DNA from: Solanum dulcamara
Lineage: Eukaryota > Streptophyta > Magnoliopsida > Solanales > Solanaceae
Assembly (NCBI RefSeq): GCF_947179165.1
Contig: NC_077247.1
Coordinates: forward strand, 40,592,935 to 40,656,934
Length of the DNA stretch: 64,000 nt
Reading direction: 5' to 3'
Within the stretch, counting starts at the first letter, position 1; each line of letters starts with the position of its first letter. The translations under genes were made by a program, and so were the position numbers. Shown piece by piece: positions 11,582 to 23,602 of the stretch. The notes under the pieces were generated by a model. The model had not been told where the DNA came from, did not search any database, and saw nothing but the letters and a program-made list of their open reading frames with translations.

Positions 11582-14500
11582 TGTCTCGATCCAATTCCTT
11601 AGGTCATGATGGCACCTACTATAACCCTCCAGTAGGTAAGCCAACCCGTCAACCCGGAACTTCAAGTAATAGGTTTGAGGGAAGAAACTAAACAAGAGCG
11701 ACGAATTATAAAGATAGGCAAAAAGAATAAGCGAAAGTAAACCAAAACATGATGTAAACAACTAAAGATCCCTCCCAAAACCTGAAAGTCACAAGTACAG
11801 AACTGCTACAAAATAAAAGACAAGTACAAGTCCTGAAAGTGGACCAAAAATATATATAACAACTGACTAGTCTCAAAAGTCAAAAGATGGTCCATCCATA
11901 CTAAAGGAGACAGGGACGATCCAAAAACGCCAAGTGCTCACCCTAGTCTCCGAAGCTGACTACAACAGGCTCGATCTATTCACGGCGATAGCTAGTGTTC
12001 AGTCCTGCATTATGAAAGTAGATGCAGAGTATAGTAAGAGTACCAAGACAACAGGTACCAGTAGGCATCATAGGCCGACTGAGCAAAAAAAGTAAAAATA
12101 ATATGAAAAAGAGGAATAGCCTAAATATGAGTCAACATAAGCATCAAAAGGGGAAAAGAGTACTACCTATGAGAACTACAGCTAACTATACCCAACTGGT
12201 CCCCCATAAGCCCAGTCGGTACACTCGTGCGCAAGTTAAATAAAAACCCGAACGAACCCCCATAAGCCCGTCAAGTACACAGAATAGCTATAACTACCAA
12301 GAGTAGGAACTAAGAATCTGCGATGTTAGGAGCTGAAGTACTATATCATTTCCAAACCCAGAATCTCTAAGAGTCAATCAATCTAGGAGTGACTTAGGGG
12401 TCAAGGCCGGGATTGAGACCCAGATGCTCACCCGAATATTCAAAGTGGCCAAGGCCGGGACTGGGTACCCAGATGCTTGTCATAATACATAAGTGCGATC
12501 GAGGTTGGGATTGGGTACCCGGATGCTCGCCGTATATATTGGTATGATCGAGGTCGAGATTAGTACCCGGATGCTCGTCATACTAGCAAGTTGGTAGAGG
12601 CCGGGGCTGAGTACTCGGATGTTCCCCGCTAATTCAGAACGGAAGCCGGGACTTGGTATCCGGATGCTCACAGATAATTTATTCCATGAAGCCAAACATT
12701 CTACTTCCCAACTAGAATACAACAGTACCAAAAATCTTTTCTCAAATGAGTCAACCGATATGCCGCCAAAACTGGAACCGGAGCCAAAGTCAACGATCAC
12801 GAAATCTAGTATGGCCGATGCATCATGAAAGTCATGATTATACCGATTTATGGATGACGATATTTTTAAGTGCAAGGGTGACACCTAACTAAAGCTAAAC
12901 TACCAGGCACTAGCCCGCTACACTATTCTACAAGGATCTAAGTCCATCGGAGCGACACTGAGACATCTAAAGCAAGTTTACATCCTATACTAAGGCCAAC
13001 ATACCCCACAGTATCAACAACATGCTCATTCAACTCTCCTTATAATACTAACAAATAACGATAAAATACACATACTTATAAATATCCGACCCGATAACAA
13101 GCCTAAAGCATGATTTCTAACACCTAAAATATACAATCAAACTACCCAATCCAAATTCTAACTATTTCAATATGCTTTCACACATTCTAACTCAATCTAA
13201 AGAAAGGTAAATCATAGGCAACCTATAGGCTAAACACGCGGGCTCCAAATTACTGTACCGAAGCTTTTCCCTTTTAAACTACCTTAGAATGTTGTCACGC
13301 TGTCAAAAACAGAATCACGATGTCAATACGGTCGTCTAGACACTAATTTCATATTTTTTAGAGTTGGATCAATTTTGGAGTCTAAAATGAAAAATGTGGG
13401 ACTCACATACAGAATTCTGGATTTGACCCACAAAACAGATTATAAATGTCACCCCAAGCTCATAAATCAGATTTATAACACAATTTGTGGTGGAAAAATA
13501 ACGCAAGACGATCAAACAATCAATTCTCACATTTTAACTAAGAAAACAAACAAGGCAGCCTCTTTAGGCGTCGATTTCTCAAAATCAAAAATCTTCCAAT
13601 CAAAACAAATTATACCATGATGTTCCTTGTGAAAAACTACACAACCTAGCCTCAACAATCACTCAAAATGGAGTTATATTGACCAAAATACACTCTTCCA
13701 AAATTCAACAAAATTTAATTTCGAAAAATACTAAATTTGTAACTAAAAATTAATTTTTTACTTTAAACGACATGCCAAAAGCAGATTCTGACACCTCCAC
13801 GATGTTCTCCCTCTGGAATCACCCAAATCAAATTTATATAGGCTAAGAAATAACTCTTCAAAATTCTTCAAAAACTCATACCCAAAATGGACACTGCTGT
13901 AAATAAAATGAAGATTTTTACCTGAATCAAATACTCCAAATCAGTTTTCAAGCTCTTCAATGTGTTCTCCTCAAAAAATCTCACAGGTTTGCCTTTTGAA
14001 TCACCCAATTTGGAGCTATATAACTCAAGATAACAGGTTTTAAAGTTGGAGAAAAAACCACAAAAAAGGTAAAGTTGCTGCAGATTTTTGCAGATTTTGG
14101 AAAAATCCAAAATCTCCGACGGGGTGCTCGGGATTCGTTCGAAATACGATAAAAATAAACCAGATATGCTATCCCACTAAATTTGATGTTTTGGATTCAA
14201 TGACGCATTCAGAATTCTCATACAAGATCATTTTAATAGAAAGTGGGTCCCACACCCAGGAGTTATTTTAAGCCACATTCCACAACAGACCTCGATATTA
14301 GTCTGGAAGCCTCGAAAAGAGAACGAAGGGTCGTTCTAAACCAAAATAGACATTCTGGAACTAACCGCACTATCCAAATTTTTATTCGAGTGCGTTTTTC
14401 TAAAATATTGATCAAAGTCAACCATATGCTAACTTTTAAAGTCAAAAGCGTAAAATGGTTCAAACTCGTATCGATTGCCTCGATAGTCATTACAACAATG

Positions 14501-15087
14501 CTACTAGCCTAATTTGGTCATTCCAGAGCTGATGGAACCATCAGAATTTGAATTCGAGATCTCATTAACCCAAAACTCAAAAAGTCGCAACTAAACCAAC
14601 TTAGGCCTTTAAAATACCAAAACGAACTCGGGACCTCTAAAAATTCAACCCCCACTTCTTCTAGACCAAAAACCATCTCTCGAATCCAACGGAGTCGTCG
14701 TAATTCCATTCCGAGCATCAAAACTCTAAAAGTTGACCAAAGTCAAACCTTGGCTTAAAATTTCTCAATTTCTCAACTCAAGGCCTCAAAACTTTGTTAC
14801 AACTCCAAAACTGACTTCGTAAAGTCTTCTAAGCCAATTTTGATATTTCGGAGCTGTTGGAATTGGCAGAATTCCATTCCGGGACCTGTAACTCTGATTT
14901 ACCCCAAATACTAAAGTTTTAATACTAAAAACTTATGAAGATTCAAAATTTCCAAAAACTTAACTTTTCATAGGATTTTCTAAAAATCAACATCTGGTAC
15001 CGATCAGAAATAATTCGGGGAAACTAATAGGAGGGGTAAAATGGTCATTTTACAAAAAATCAAAAATTAACCTTTAGGGTCATTACA
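11582..15087 (-). mobile_element. Solo LTR (about 3.5 kb) of a Ty3/gypsy-type element
   Basis: The segment starts TGTCTCGATCC and ends GGGTCATTACA, so on the minus strand it has TGTAATGACCC..GGATCGAGACA, the TG..CA ends of a plant LTR. The five bases on each side are AAAAA and ACAAA, a target duplication with one mismatch. There is no internal gag-pol domain, and the interior is non-coding apart from chance frames, so a solo LTR left by recombination is the best reading. It sits just 3' of the Ulp1 stop codon. The family is uncertain. Confidence 0.6.
12404..12675. repeat. Six-unit minisatellite inside the 3.5-kb solo LTR
   Basis: Six units of about 46-52 bp share GAGGCCGGGATTGGGTACCC followed by GGATGCTCG, starting near 12402, 12449, 12500, 12548, 12597 and 12643. 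Units differ by several substitutions. Confidence 0.75.
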
Positions 15088-15208
15088 ACAAATGTCTACA
15101 TTCTACTTCTACCAAGTTCAAAAAACTACTCGACATCCACCATTTCTCTTTGAGCAGGATATGAAATCTCTCTTGGGCTTTGGTGGTTCATCATTTTTGC
15201 TGATATAA

Positions 15209-17363
15209 TATCACGATCCAAGCCTAGGACCTAGACGTGACATGACGAATGAGACACCCAGAGGTACCTCACCCAAATCTCTTAGAATTCATTAAGAATT
15301 TTATTGGTAATGATAAACAAATCAAGTGGAAAACAAAGGGGATGTAAGGACTAAGCGGCTTCACATTTAATAAGAGTCAAAGACAACATAACATCTTTTT
15401 CTATCTCCAACCATACCTTCTACATTAAAGACTTGGCGGGGGCTAAGACATGTCCCTAGCTCACCCTCAAAATAAGTGTCAAGAAATGTCTTAATAAAAG
15501 TCTTAATGTTCTACATAACATAAGCTTAGAATAAAAAAGATGTTGTTCTCGAACCATGGAAACTCACCACAAGCAATCTTTAAACTAATTCGAGCTAGCC
15601 ATGTAGAGGAGGTCGAGGAGCGACGTCGGTTCCTACATGGTGATATCATGTAGGTAAAAGTATGCGTTAGTACTTTGAATGTACAAAGTATGTGAGTATG
15701 CTATAAAATGAAGAACATAAGAGAGACATGAGTAAGCAATATGCATAAGTGAATGCATGAATTAGACATCATCATATGAAACCCTAAAATATTCATTTTA
15801 TGGGAAAGTGACCGTAAACAAAATTTAAGACCATGCGAGCTATTACATGAAATCCAACATAAGCCCCTATGTTGGCACGGGGAGATTACTTGCCGGGTAG
15901 AACTCCGTCAACTTCAACGTCCTTTAACTTTAACTTTATTGGCTAATTGTGGATCCACTAGCCTAAATAGCCTACAAGGGCTCCTATGTTGGCGCATAGT
16001 TAATGCAATATGAGACTTTACTTAAGGACCCCTTAGGTCGAGTCCCCATCTACATGCTACATTCAGTGCTAGGTCAATCCCATAAAATAATATTTAAATA
16101 TCATAATAACATAAGCATTGTATAACTTTCGACATCAAATCATCATCTGTGGAACAGCTCATTAAAACATTTCATTTGATGCAAATATGTGAGAATTGTC
16201 CTTTCACATTGAATCATTTCTTTGGCTAAAAGCCCTTTCATTATCATTCAATTATTTCACAAGACTCCCTTAAACATAGGCATTTACTTCATAAACTTTC
16301 AATTCAACTTCATTCATCATAGGAAGACTAGCTGGGTTCAAGTCATAAATACCTTCAAATAAATTTAAAGAATACTTATATGCATGAGAGTGATATAAAT
16401 GCATCGAATCAAACATGTTAAAACAACCCACTATATACACTTTAAAACTATCTTTCAAACCTTCATATAGGATCACTAACAAAATCTTTCATTTCATGAA
16501 TGAGAGTCAATATAACAATTTAAACACAAAAGCTTCAAATATACCATAATATATGCATTTTGAATCATCATGTAAAATTCCATAATAATTCACCATTTAG
16601 AATTTGAAACATCAAGTTGAAAAAATATTTGGGGTCCATGGGTGGAAAAACACATGGATGAAAACCCACATACCTTAGATTGAATCTTTTAAGAAAGTTT
16701 GATTCTTGGTCTTCTATGAGGAGCCTTGAATCATTTGAGTTTGAGAGAAAAATTGAAGGGGATGATTTGGGAGAGAGGAGGATGAAGTTTAGGGTTTTGA
16801 GGAGGTGAAAGACTGAAAAGAAATAACCGAAAATGCGTCCAAGTTCGTATATATAGATATTAGGTAATTTTTCCAAAATTTTCCTACAAGATCTGGAAAA
16901 CCGGACAAGTCGCACACCTTTCTGGATGACAAAAAATGAAATCTGGAAAAATTGTCCAAGTTCGCTGCAGGTCCGCGATGCGGACTTGTCGCGGACCTCT
17001 CTGGTCAACCAAGCATAACTTTTGACTAGAAACTCAGAAAAATGCAATCTTGGTGGGTTGGAAAGAAGACTCAAAGACCTTTAATTTGATAGGTTATAGG
17101 CTACCCAATTCATTATATTCTAAGAGATATGGTCATTTGAAGTTGACTCTTATATTAACTCATTCAGAAACTTAGCCGATTAAAATTTTTTGGAATCGAC
17201 TTGGTGTTAGAGATCTCTTATGATCCTAAAATACATCTAAGACTCTTAAAATTCTTAGGAATTGATACTAACTCATATATACAACTAAAAGTCACCGAGT
17301 TCGATCCTATACGCCTACAAAGAATGGTTCGAGTCTTGGCATAGAAATTTTTGAGATGTTACA
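15209..17363 (-). mobile_element. Solo LTR (2,155 bp) inside the Ulp1 reading frame
   Basis: The segment starts TATCACGATCC (first G of the usual TG changed to A) and ends GAGATGTTACA. On the minus strand it begins TGTAACATCTCAAAAATTTC, clearly related to the LTR start of the Tekay element at 28288-39501. The five bases TATAA at 15204-15208 and 17364-17368 are a perfect target duplication. Removing LTR plus one duplication joins the Ulp1 codons on both sides in frame. No gag-pol is present, so this is a solo LTR of a Tekay-related family. Confidence 0.9.
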
Positions 17364-20198
17364 TATAACCATCATTGGCCTTTTGATAGCCGTAATTCCA
17401 TAATAAAGAGGTATATCTTGAACGGAGGTATTGTGCATTTAGTACAATAGATCACTTAGATATTCAGCGAAAGTAGCCATGAATACACCATATTCCCTGT
17501 AAAATCAGAAGTAAACCACTTTCAAACAACTAAAAGACAAAAAATTAATGAAATATGCATAATCTATAATACTCTCGCTCTCTTGTTGCGCGATGCCTTT
17601 CAACATATTCAACCCAAAATGAGTGATATGGTTCAAGAAAATTCTTGGTTGATTCATTCTTGTATGAATCAAGTAATGACCAATCGATATGCTCAGTCTT
17701 CTCGAGAAATCCACTAGCTTGAAGTTATGTCGATAGCATTACTGAAACACAACCATACACGCGTATCAACCTCTCTCTCAACATAACCACAACTAGCACT
17801 CAATGAAAATCACTGTCACAGTTGACTGAGATGTATACCTTATCTACCAACTGCCATGTCAAGCCGACAGGGATTGAGAAATCTCTGATTATGTTCTTGA
17901 CAGACCTCTCGTGATGAGATATAACTGAGGCGCATGCCATGTCTTCTTGGGTAGAAATTTAAGCAGAAATGTGGTAGTATCATGTGTGTGTAGGTTCGAT
18001 GTAAATTTTGAAGATACAATTTGTTGTTGTGTATCTATACTGATTGGCCAACTGAATCTTGAACTTCTTCTGAATGTAGTAAAATATTACATCTATGTGT
18101 TGCACAATGTAAGAAAATATTAGATAAACAACATGATACATAGTTGGAAACACACAAGATACATCTGTAAAATATGTATCTGATACATTAAACTTATGAA
18201 TCAGATACATTGAAAAAAAATGAATAGACATGTATTAGACAATAACTTGTGGCAGATCAACAAATATTTATAAAAGATAGAAATATTATAACTTACCTCA
18301 TCATTCCAGTATCTGTTTGGCTGCGACATAAGATAGAATCAAATATTATCTTGTGGATATGTCATTACAAAGCCCATTTTTCAAAATCAAATGAAGAGCA
18401 CTTAGCTTTGTAGTGTTCCTCCTTTGATTTCTAGAATGAGAACGTATACTAAAGAGTAATTATATAATAAATAGTTTGGGTTAATAATTTATTAATATAA
18501 TACTTACTTGTTTGCATGTAATTTTAATAGTCATTTATCTATTCATTGGGAGTATTTGGTAATTATCTCGGTTGGAGGACTATAGCATATGCCAAAATCT
18601 TTAAAAGGGTACTTTTGATATCTTTCAGTAGATATCTTCTCCTTGCCCTTTTCACTCGACCCAAATATTGTTAGGTATGGAGATTGTAAGATCTTCGAAG
18701 GCATCCTACTGCGTAGAAGATGTGTCTTCGCATCTCCGGCAATACAATGGGTTTAGATGAAAGAGTGGTAGGTAGTTGGCTATCACAAAGTAAACATTCA
18801 GCCTGGACTACTTCTTTATGACTAACAACAGTCTATGGTGTGACCGATAATGAAAGTCCGTATACAAGAGCATCTACCACTTTTCTAGTTTCGGACGATA
18901 TCGAAGTTGAAGTTATGAAATCCTGTTTTATAAGACTGATTTTTTTTTGTAACACTAACCAATACTAAAGCTAATGAATCAGATACAAGGTGGAAAGATT
19001 ATCGATATTCCAGGCTTGATTTTATTTTTATCAATTTGCTCAACCTATTCTTCCATTTTCTCAGTCTTATTAGAAGTGTCAGTTGCATTTTTCATGTCAA
19101 TATTTGGTTCTTCTGATGCATTATTCTAAAATAAATGTATAATATCAATAATAAACTTATATATATTAACTGTATCAAATAATATGTTATGATATATTAA
19201 CTTTAATGTATAAGCAACAACAACCTCTTCAAACACTTCTGCAGCATCTGATTTCATGACATCTGGTGATACATTCTCCATTTGTTGTGGATTATTGGAT
19301 GGTTCTGCTTTCTATAATTATAATAATAACAATTACATCTGTAACTAACTATTAAAAGGGGAAAATGTAGATCTTATACATGAATATTAAATGTATCAAG
19401 TAATTATTAAGTATAACAATTAAAAAAACAGACTTATGAATTTATACATGATTTATGTACCTGCATATCTTTCTGGCCATGAGATTGTTCATGTGATTCG
19501 GGGCCATCATATTTAATTTGATCATTACTGTTTTCCTTCAATACAGTGAGTGGTTGAGGTTCTTCAACTGCATGGAATGATTCAACAAAATCATCATTTT
19601 GAATTGGAGATGATGTGCCAGCCATGTCATGATTAGGGATCTACAATGTTATAAAAATCAAAAATTAAAACATACTAACGAATTCAAGTGTTTTAACAAA
19701 AAACACTATACCTGGAGGGGTGGGTGAACTATATTCGCAATGGCATTCAAGAGATTCGCATGATTTGAATCGATTTTATTTTCGAGTCGCTTGAACTTTC
19801 GGTCAACCTAAAAACAATAATTTCAAAAATCAGAATGTATCAACTAGTTAAAAGTATATTTACTAACTTAAATCTTAGGTATTTCTTTAGAGACTTCTTT
19901 AATGCTTTGAATTCCACATGATCAATTTGGTCCGATTGACCGAAATATGCACCTCGTGCCATTGACTTTGCCACTGGTTCTATAGTAGTAAAAACAGGTC
20001 TTTTTGATGGCTTTGGTGGTATGACATCTTTGTCTTTGTTATTCGTTTCTACTGGAATGGATTTTTTACTAGGGGCAGTCTTACTTCGAGGTTCACTGCC
20101 AGGAATGCCAAGTGATTCCATTTCATCTTGAGTTGGGACAATATTGAAGCATGTATATTGAAAAAAAATAAAGTAAAAAGCAGAAAAAATAAAAATAA

Positions 20199-21238
20199 AG
20201 CGAAACCCATCGGTGCTCCACTAAAGTTGACACTAACTTTCACTTAGACACCTGAATCAGGAGATGTTCATTTTAGATACCTTAAGTAAGGGTCGAATGT
20301 GTCATCTTGACACTTTTTACACAGCTGGCACCTCGCGTGTTTTCCACCTATCTGAGGCATGTAGATGCTGTTTTTTTATAAAAAAAATTGTTCTTCTTCT
20401 TCATCATTTTTTATATATTGTTACATGTATCCATCAGTTTTGCATCAAATGGAAAGCGACTGTGCTCACTAGTTCTTGTTACTTTTAAATTTTTAAGTTT
20501 ATTTTTTATGTCCGGATTTCTGTCAAAATTTTCCGGCGACTTAACCATCTTCCGAAAAAAACTCGAACAACGAAGTATATCAATTTTGGAGAAGACGACG
20601 ACAGGGTGGGTGGTGTTGAAAGACCACTGATAGGGTGTGGGGTGGGGGTTAATTAGTGAGTAATTTTAGATTTATATTAATCTTACCGGAAAAAATAGAG
20701 GTTCATCGATTTTTTTTGACCCAATTTGATTTATATTTTTGTTTGTCATTATAGCTTCATATTTTTCTTTTTAAATGATATGGATAGTATTGGGTGAGTG
20801 TTGGAGAAGAAAAAGATATGGTGGGATGGGGGAAGGGTTGGGGTTGGGGTGGAAGGGGTTGGAGAAGATGACGATGGGGTGGGGGAGGGGTTGGGGTTGG
20901 GATGGATGGGGTTGGAGAAGATGAAGGCGGGGTGGGTAGGGTTAATAGTTGTTAATTTTTATATTTTTGGATAAAAAAAATACCACGTGTCATCAAATTA
21001 TTGGTCACTATTTGATAATTATTTTTGATTTATATGCCACATGTCTTTATTTAATTAGTTGTTTTTGACATGTCAGGCGAGTGTATTACACACACCTAAT
21101 ATATTTTGGTGATTGTCAAAAAAGTGTCAAGATGACACATTCGACCCTTACTTGAGGTGTCTAAAATGAACATCTCCTGGTTTAGGTGTCTAAGTGAAAG
21201 TTGGTGCTAACTTTAGGGGGTCACCGATGGATTTCGCC
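20199..21238. mobile_element. MULE-type MITE, 1,040 bp, in an Ulp1 intron
   Basis: About 115 bp at each end form an inverted repeat: the left arm starts AGCGAAACCCATCGGTG, the right arm complement starts GGCGAAATCCATCGGTG, and both continue through CTTTCACTTAGACACCT and GGGTCGAATGTGTCATC. Nine flanking bases TAAAAATAA (20190-20198) and TAAAAACAA (21239-21247) match at eight positions, the duplication length of Mutator-like elements. It lies in the intron between the DUF1985-like exon and the exon at 20128. No transposase is encoded; an 80-codon frame at 20388-20630 is unrecognised. Confidence 0.88.
20800..20945 (+). repeat. G-rich minisatellite within the MITE
   Basis: Units of GTTGGAGAAGATGANGATGG followed by GGTGGGGGAGGGGTTGGGGT occur two to three times. 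The plus strand has many G-runs of four to five with short spacers, so G-quadruplex formation is plausible (inference). Confidence 0.7.
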
Positions 21239-21252
21239 TAAAAACAAGTATC

Positions 21253-21485
21253 ATTATGTATCATGAGTTCATGACATGAGTCTTATATATCATAACCAAG
21301 ACTATCGTCAGTATGTATCATGAGTTCATGACAGAAGCCTAATGTATCAGAACCAAGACTATTATCGGTATGTATCATGAGTTCATGACAGAAATCTAAT
21401 ATATCATAACCAAGATTATTGAGAGTATGTATCATGAGTTCATGACATAGATCTAATGTATCAGATTAAAAACTATTGAATCTAT
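21253..21485. repeat. 57-bp minisatellite, four units
   Basis: Four units start near 21255, 21312, 21369 and 21425. Each has TATGTATCATGAGTTCATGA, then CTAATNTATCA.AACCAAGA. They lie just beside the MITE in an Ulp1 intron and are built on the ATGTATCA motif. Confidence 0.85.
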
Positions 21486-23439
21486 CATAAATGTTATGTA
21501 TACTGAATCAGAGCAGAATTGAAAAATGAATAATTTTAAACTAGAGTTAATAAGCAACAGATGATATATACATTTGATATAAATATGAATAGGATTTTAT
21601 AAAATATACCTCACTGAAAATGCTAGACATGAAGGTCTCAAATTTGGGCTTAACCACAACAATACGCCAATTAAGAATTATGAGAATATGATTACCCACT
21701 CTTATGGTAATTTCAGAAGGGACCTGAGATGCACATTCGTAAATTTATACATTGAGAGCATATGGCATGCCGCCCAAATGATATATTTGTTTGGCAGTAG
21801 TAAATTCCTGCCTCATGCCTTTCATCAGTTTGAAAAATGTTATTTTACCCCACGAAAACTGCTCATATTTGCCATCCTCTGCCATCCTAAATTCATCAAC
21901 TAAAATAGGTGAATCACCTAGTTGAGAAAAGATAAAGGTGTGGATAAAGTATAGAATAACCATTTGAACAACGTCTTCATTAGATTCTCATCCTCCCATC
22001 AGGAAAGGTTGGACCAAACATCTTTTGTTTATACCATTTTGTGCACCAGAAAAATATTTAGACAACAATCTGCTTAGGGATGCATCCGAATAATAAAATT
22101 TATTAATATTATAGGTACATCGCAAATCGGTAATAATAGCAAATTTCTTGATTGAGAAATGGAGTATGTTACCCTGAACGTGTCAAATATGCAATTCATC
22201 TGTGTTTTTCTGCTCCACCTCGAGAAGTAAGAGACATTTGATGATTTGACATTGAAAGTTACACAGTGGCATATCTAGGTAGTGACCAAAGATGATTTGC
22301 CTAAACAACTGAATACCTTCTTCACCTATTGATGATTTGAAATCATCAATAAAATTAGCAGTATATGTAGTACTGAATCTCAAAGAATGTGATGGAATCT
22401 TTTTGATCACATACTTCAAACCTTGCATTGACAGAACAAATGAATAAATACGACTTGTACATGATACATTATGTATCTGACTTTCTAAAAATATAACATA
22501 GCATGATACATTATAATATATGATACAAAGTGAATTTATGTATCAGAAGCATGACCAATAAGTATACATATAGAGCTTGTGTATATTGATATGAGACACT
22601 TTGTTTTGCTCTTATGTATCAAAAACAACAGAAAAATATAAATTAATGTATCATGAACAACACAAAATCAGTAAAATCTTAGGTATCATGATTAGTACAT
22701 GATGTATCATGACCATTATAAAAAATAGTATATTTTATTTATCAGGAACATAATAACAAAATTTGTATCAGAACCTTATGTATCATCATACGAAGTGTGT
22801 ATCAACATTAATAGATACAAAAATAAGATATCTGATACATTTAGCCCATATAAAAAAAGACTAAATGTATCATTACCGACTTTAAGAATGATACATTGAA
22901 ATGTATACGAAAAATTGAGATTTAAAAAGAAAAATAACAATACAGAATAGAAGAAATCATACCTTTGGAAGATTAGGGCATGTTGTAACACCTTCAAATT
23001 TTTTGTCTGCTTCTTGGGGTGCTTCTTGCACTGGAGATTTGGACTTCAATTTTGCACGTAATTTATCCATGACTACGGGATCGTTACGATGTTTGGACCT
23101 ATTCTCGTTGTAACCTTCCCAAGATGAATCAGAGTCAAGAGAAATGAGTACTCCTTGATGTTGGTTTAACTGAGTAAGACCAATACTAGACGATGGACCG
23201 AAATCCATATGTATCAAGTAATGTCGATGAAAACTAAGAAAGTTTTAAAAATAAAATCGAAGAAAAAATTACAGTGAAGAAAACATGAAATTGAAATTGA
23301 ATGAGAATGGAAAAATTGTATTACCTTCTTTAGAAGTTTGAATTTGAGAAGAAGATGGACTGAAATTGAAAAAATGAAACTGCTTCCCCGATGGCTTGAA
23401 ATTAGGCGAAAAATTAGGATAGTTATGAAAGAGTAATGG

Positions 23440-23602
23440 GATGTATCGGATAGTTGAAGAGAGAAAGAATAAAAGAGGGATTTTTGATATTTTTATAAAT
23501 GATAAGGAATAATAGTAAATATAAATATATAAGGTATGTAGTTAAGTAATTTTTTCCTAAATTATTTAATGAAATAATAGACGGACAAACCGACTTTGTC
23601 AT
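23440..23602. repeat. Right terminal inverted repeat of the large MULE
   Basis: The complement reads GGAAAAAATTAC..CATACCTTATATA..AAAAATCCCTC..CGATACATCCC, similar to the left end near 6970-7090 and to the right end of the MITE at 57415. The outer GACGGACAAACCGACTTTGTC mirrors 6934-6953. The exact boundary is not fixed. Confidence 0.6.

Larger units (their letters stand above)
15118..23208 (-). pseudogene. Ulp1-like (C48) cysteine protease pseudogene of the MULE
   Basis: Read on the minus strand, exons include 23208-22963 (Ser/Lys-rich N-terminus), about 22425-21610 (DUF1985-like, with IFGHYLDMP..KCLLLLE and QFSWGKITF..LGGMPYALN), 20128-19866, 19809-19713 (coiled coil, VDRKFKRLENKID), 19642-19462, about 19312-19228, parts of 19120-18300, and the catalytic domain from about 18090 to 17369 continuing at 15208-15118. 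The catalytic part is recognised from SIPVGLTWQLVDKVYI, ERLIRVY and FMATFAEYLSD. Known relatives remove SUMO-type modifiers. The copy is dead: three stops in the DUF1985-like exon, Trp after the catalytic His is a stop, the Asp after IRVY is Gly, and the catalytic Cys position reads Tyr. The final exon is split by a solo LTR. Confidence 0.85.
6930..23602. mobile_element. Large Ulp1-carrying MULE (Kaonashi-like), nested and decayed
   Basis: The ends form a degraded inverted repeat. About 6970-7090 (AGGTTAAATTATTG.., CAAAAATCCC.., GGATACATCC) matches the complement of about 23440-23557 (GGAAAAAATTAC.., CAAAAATCCC.., CGATACATCCC). Just outside, ACAAAGTGGGTTTGTCCGTC (6934-6953) mirrors the complement of 23580-23600. 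Between them lie a MURA-like transposase pseudogene (plus) and an Ulp1/C48 protease pseudogene (minus), tail-to-tail. This gene pair is known from Kaonashi-type MULEs of plants. Subtracting two solo LTRs and one MITE leaves about 10 kb. No 9-bp target duplication could be fixed, so exact ends are uncertain. Confidence 0.7.

Noticed and set aside
12404..12675. CRISPR-like array
   Set aside because: Units are diverged, adjacent and lie in a plant LTR with no cas genes; it is a minisatellite.
12480..12884. Minus-strand 134-codon frame over the minisatellite
   Set aside because: The frame is produced by the near-multiple-of-three repeat and has no recognisable domain.
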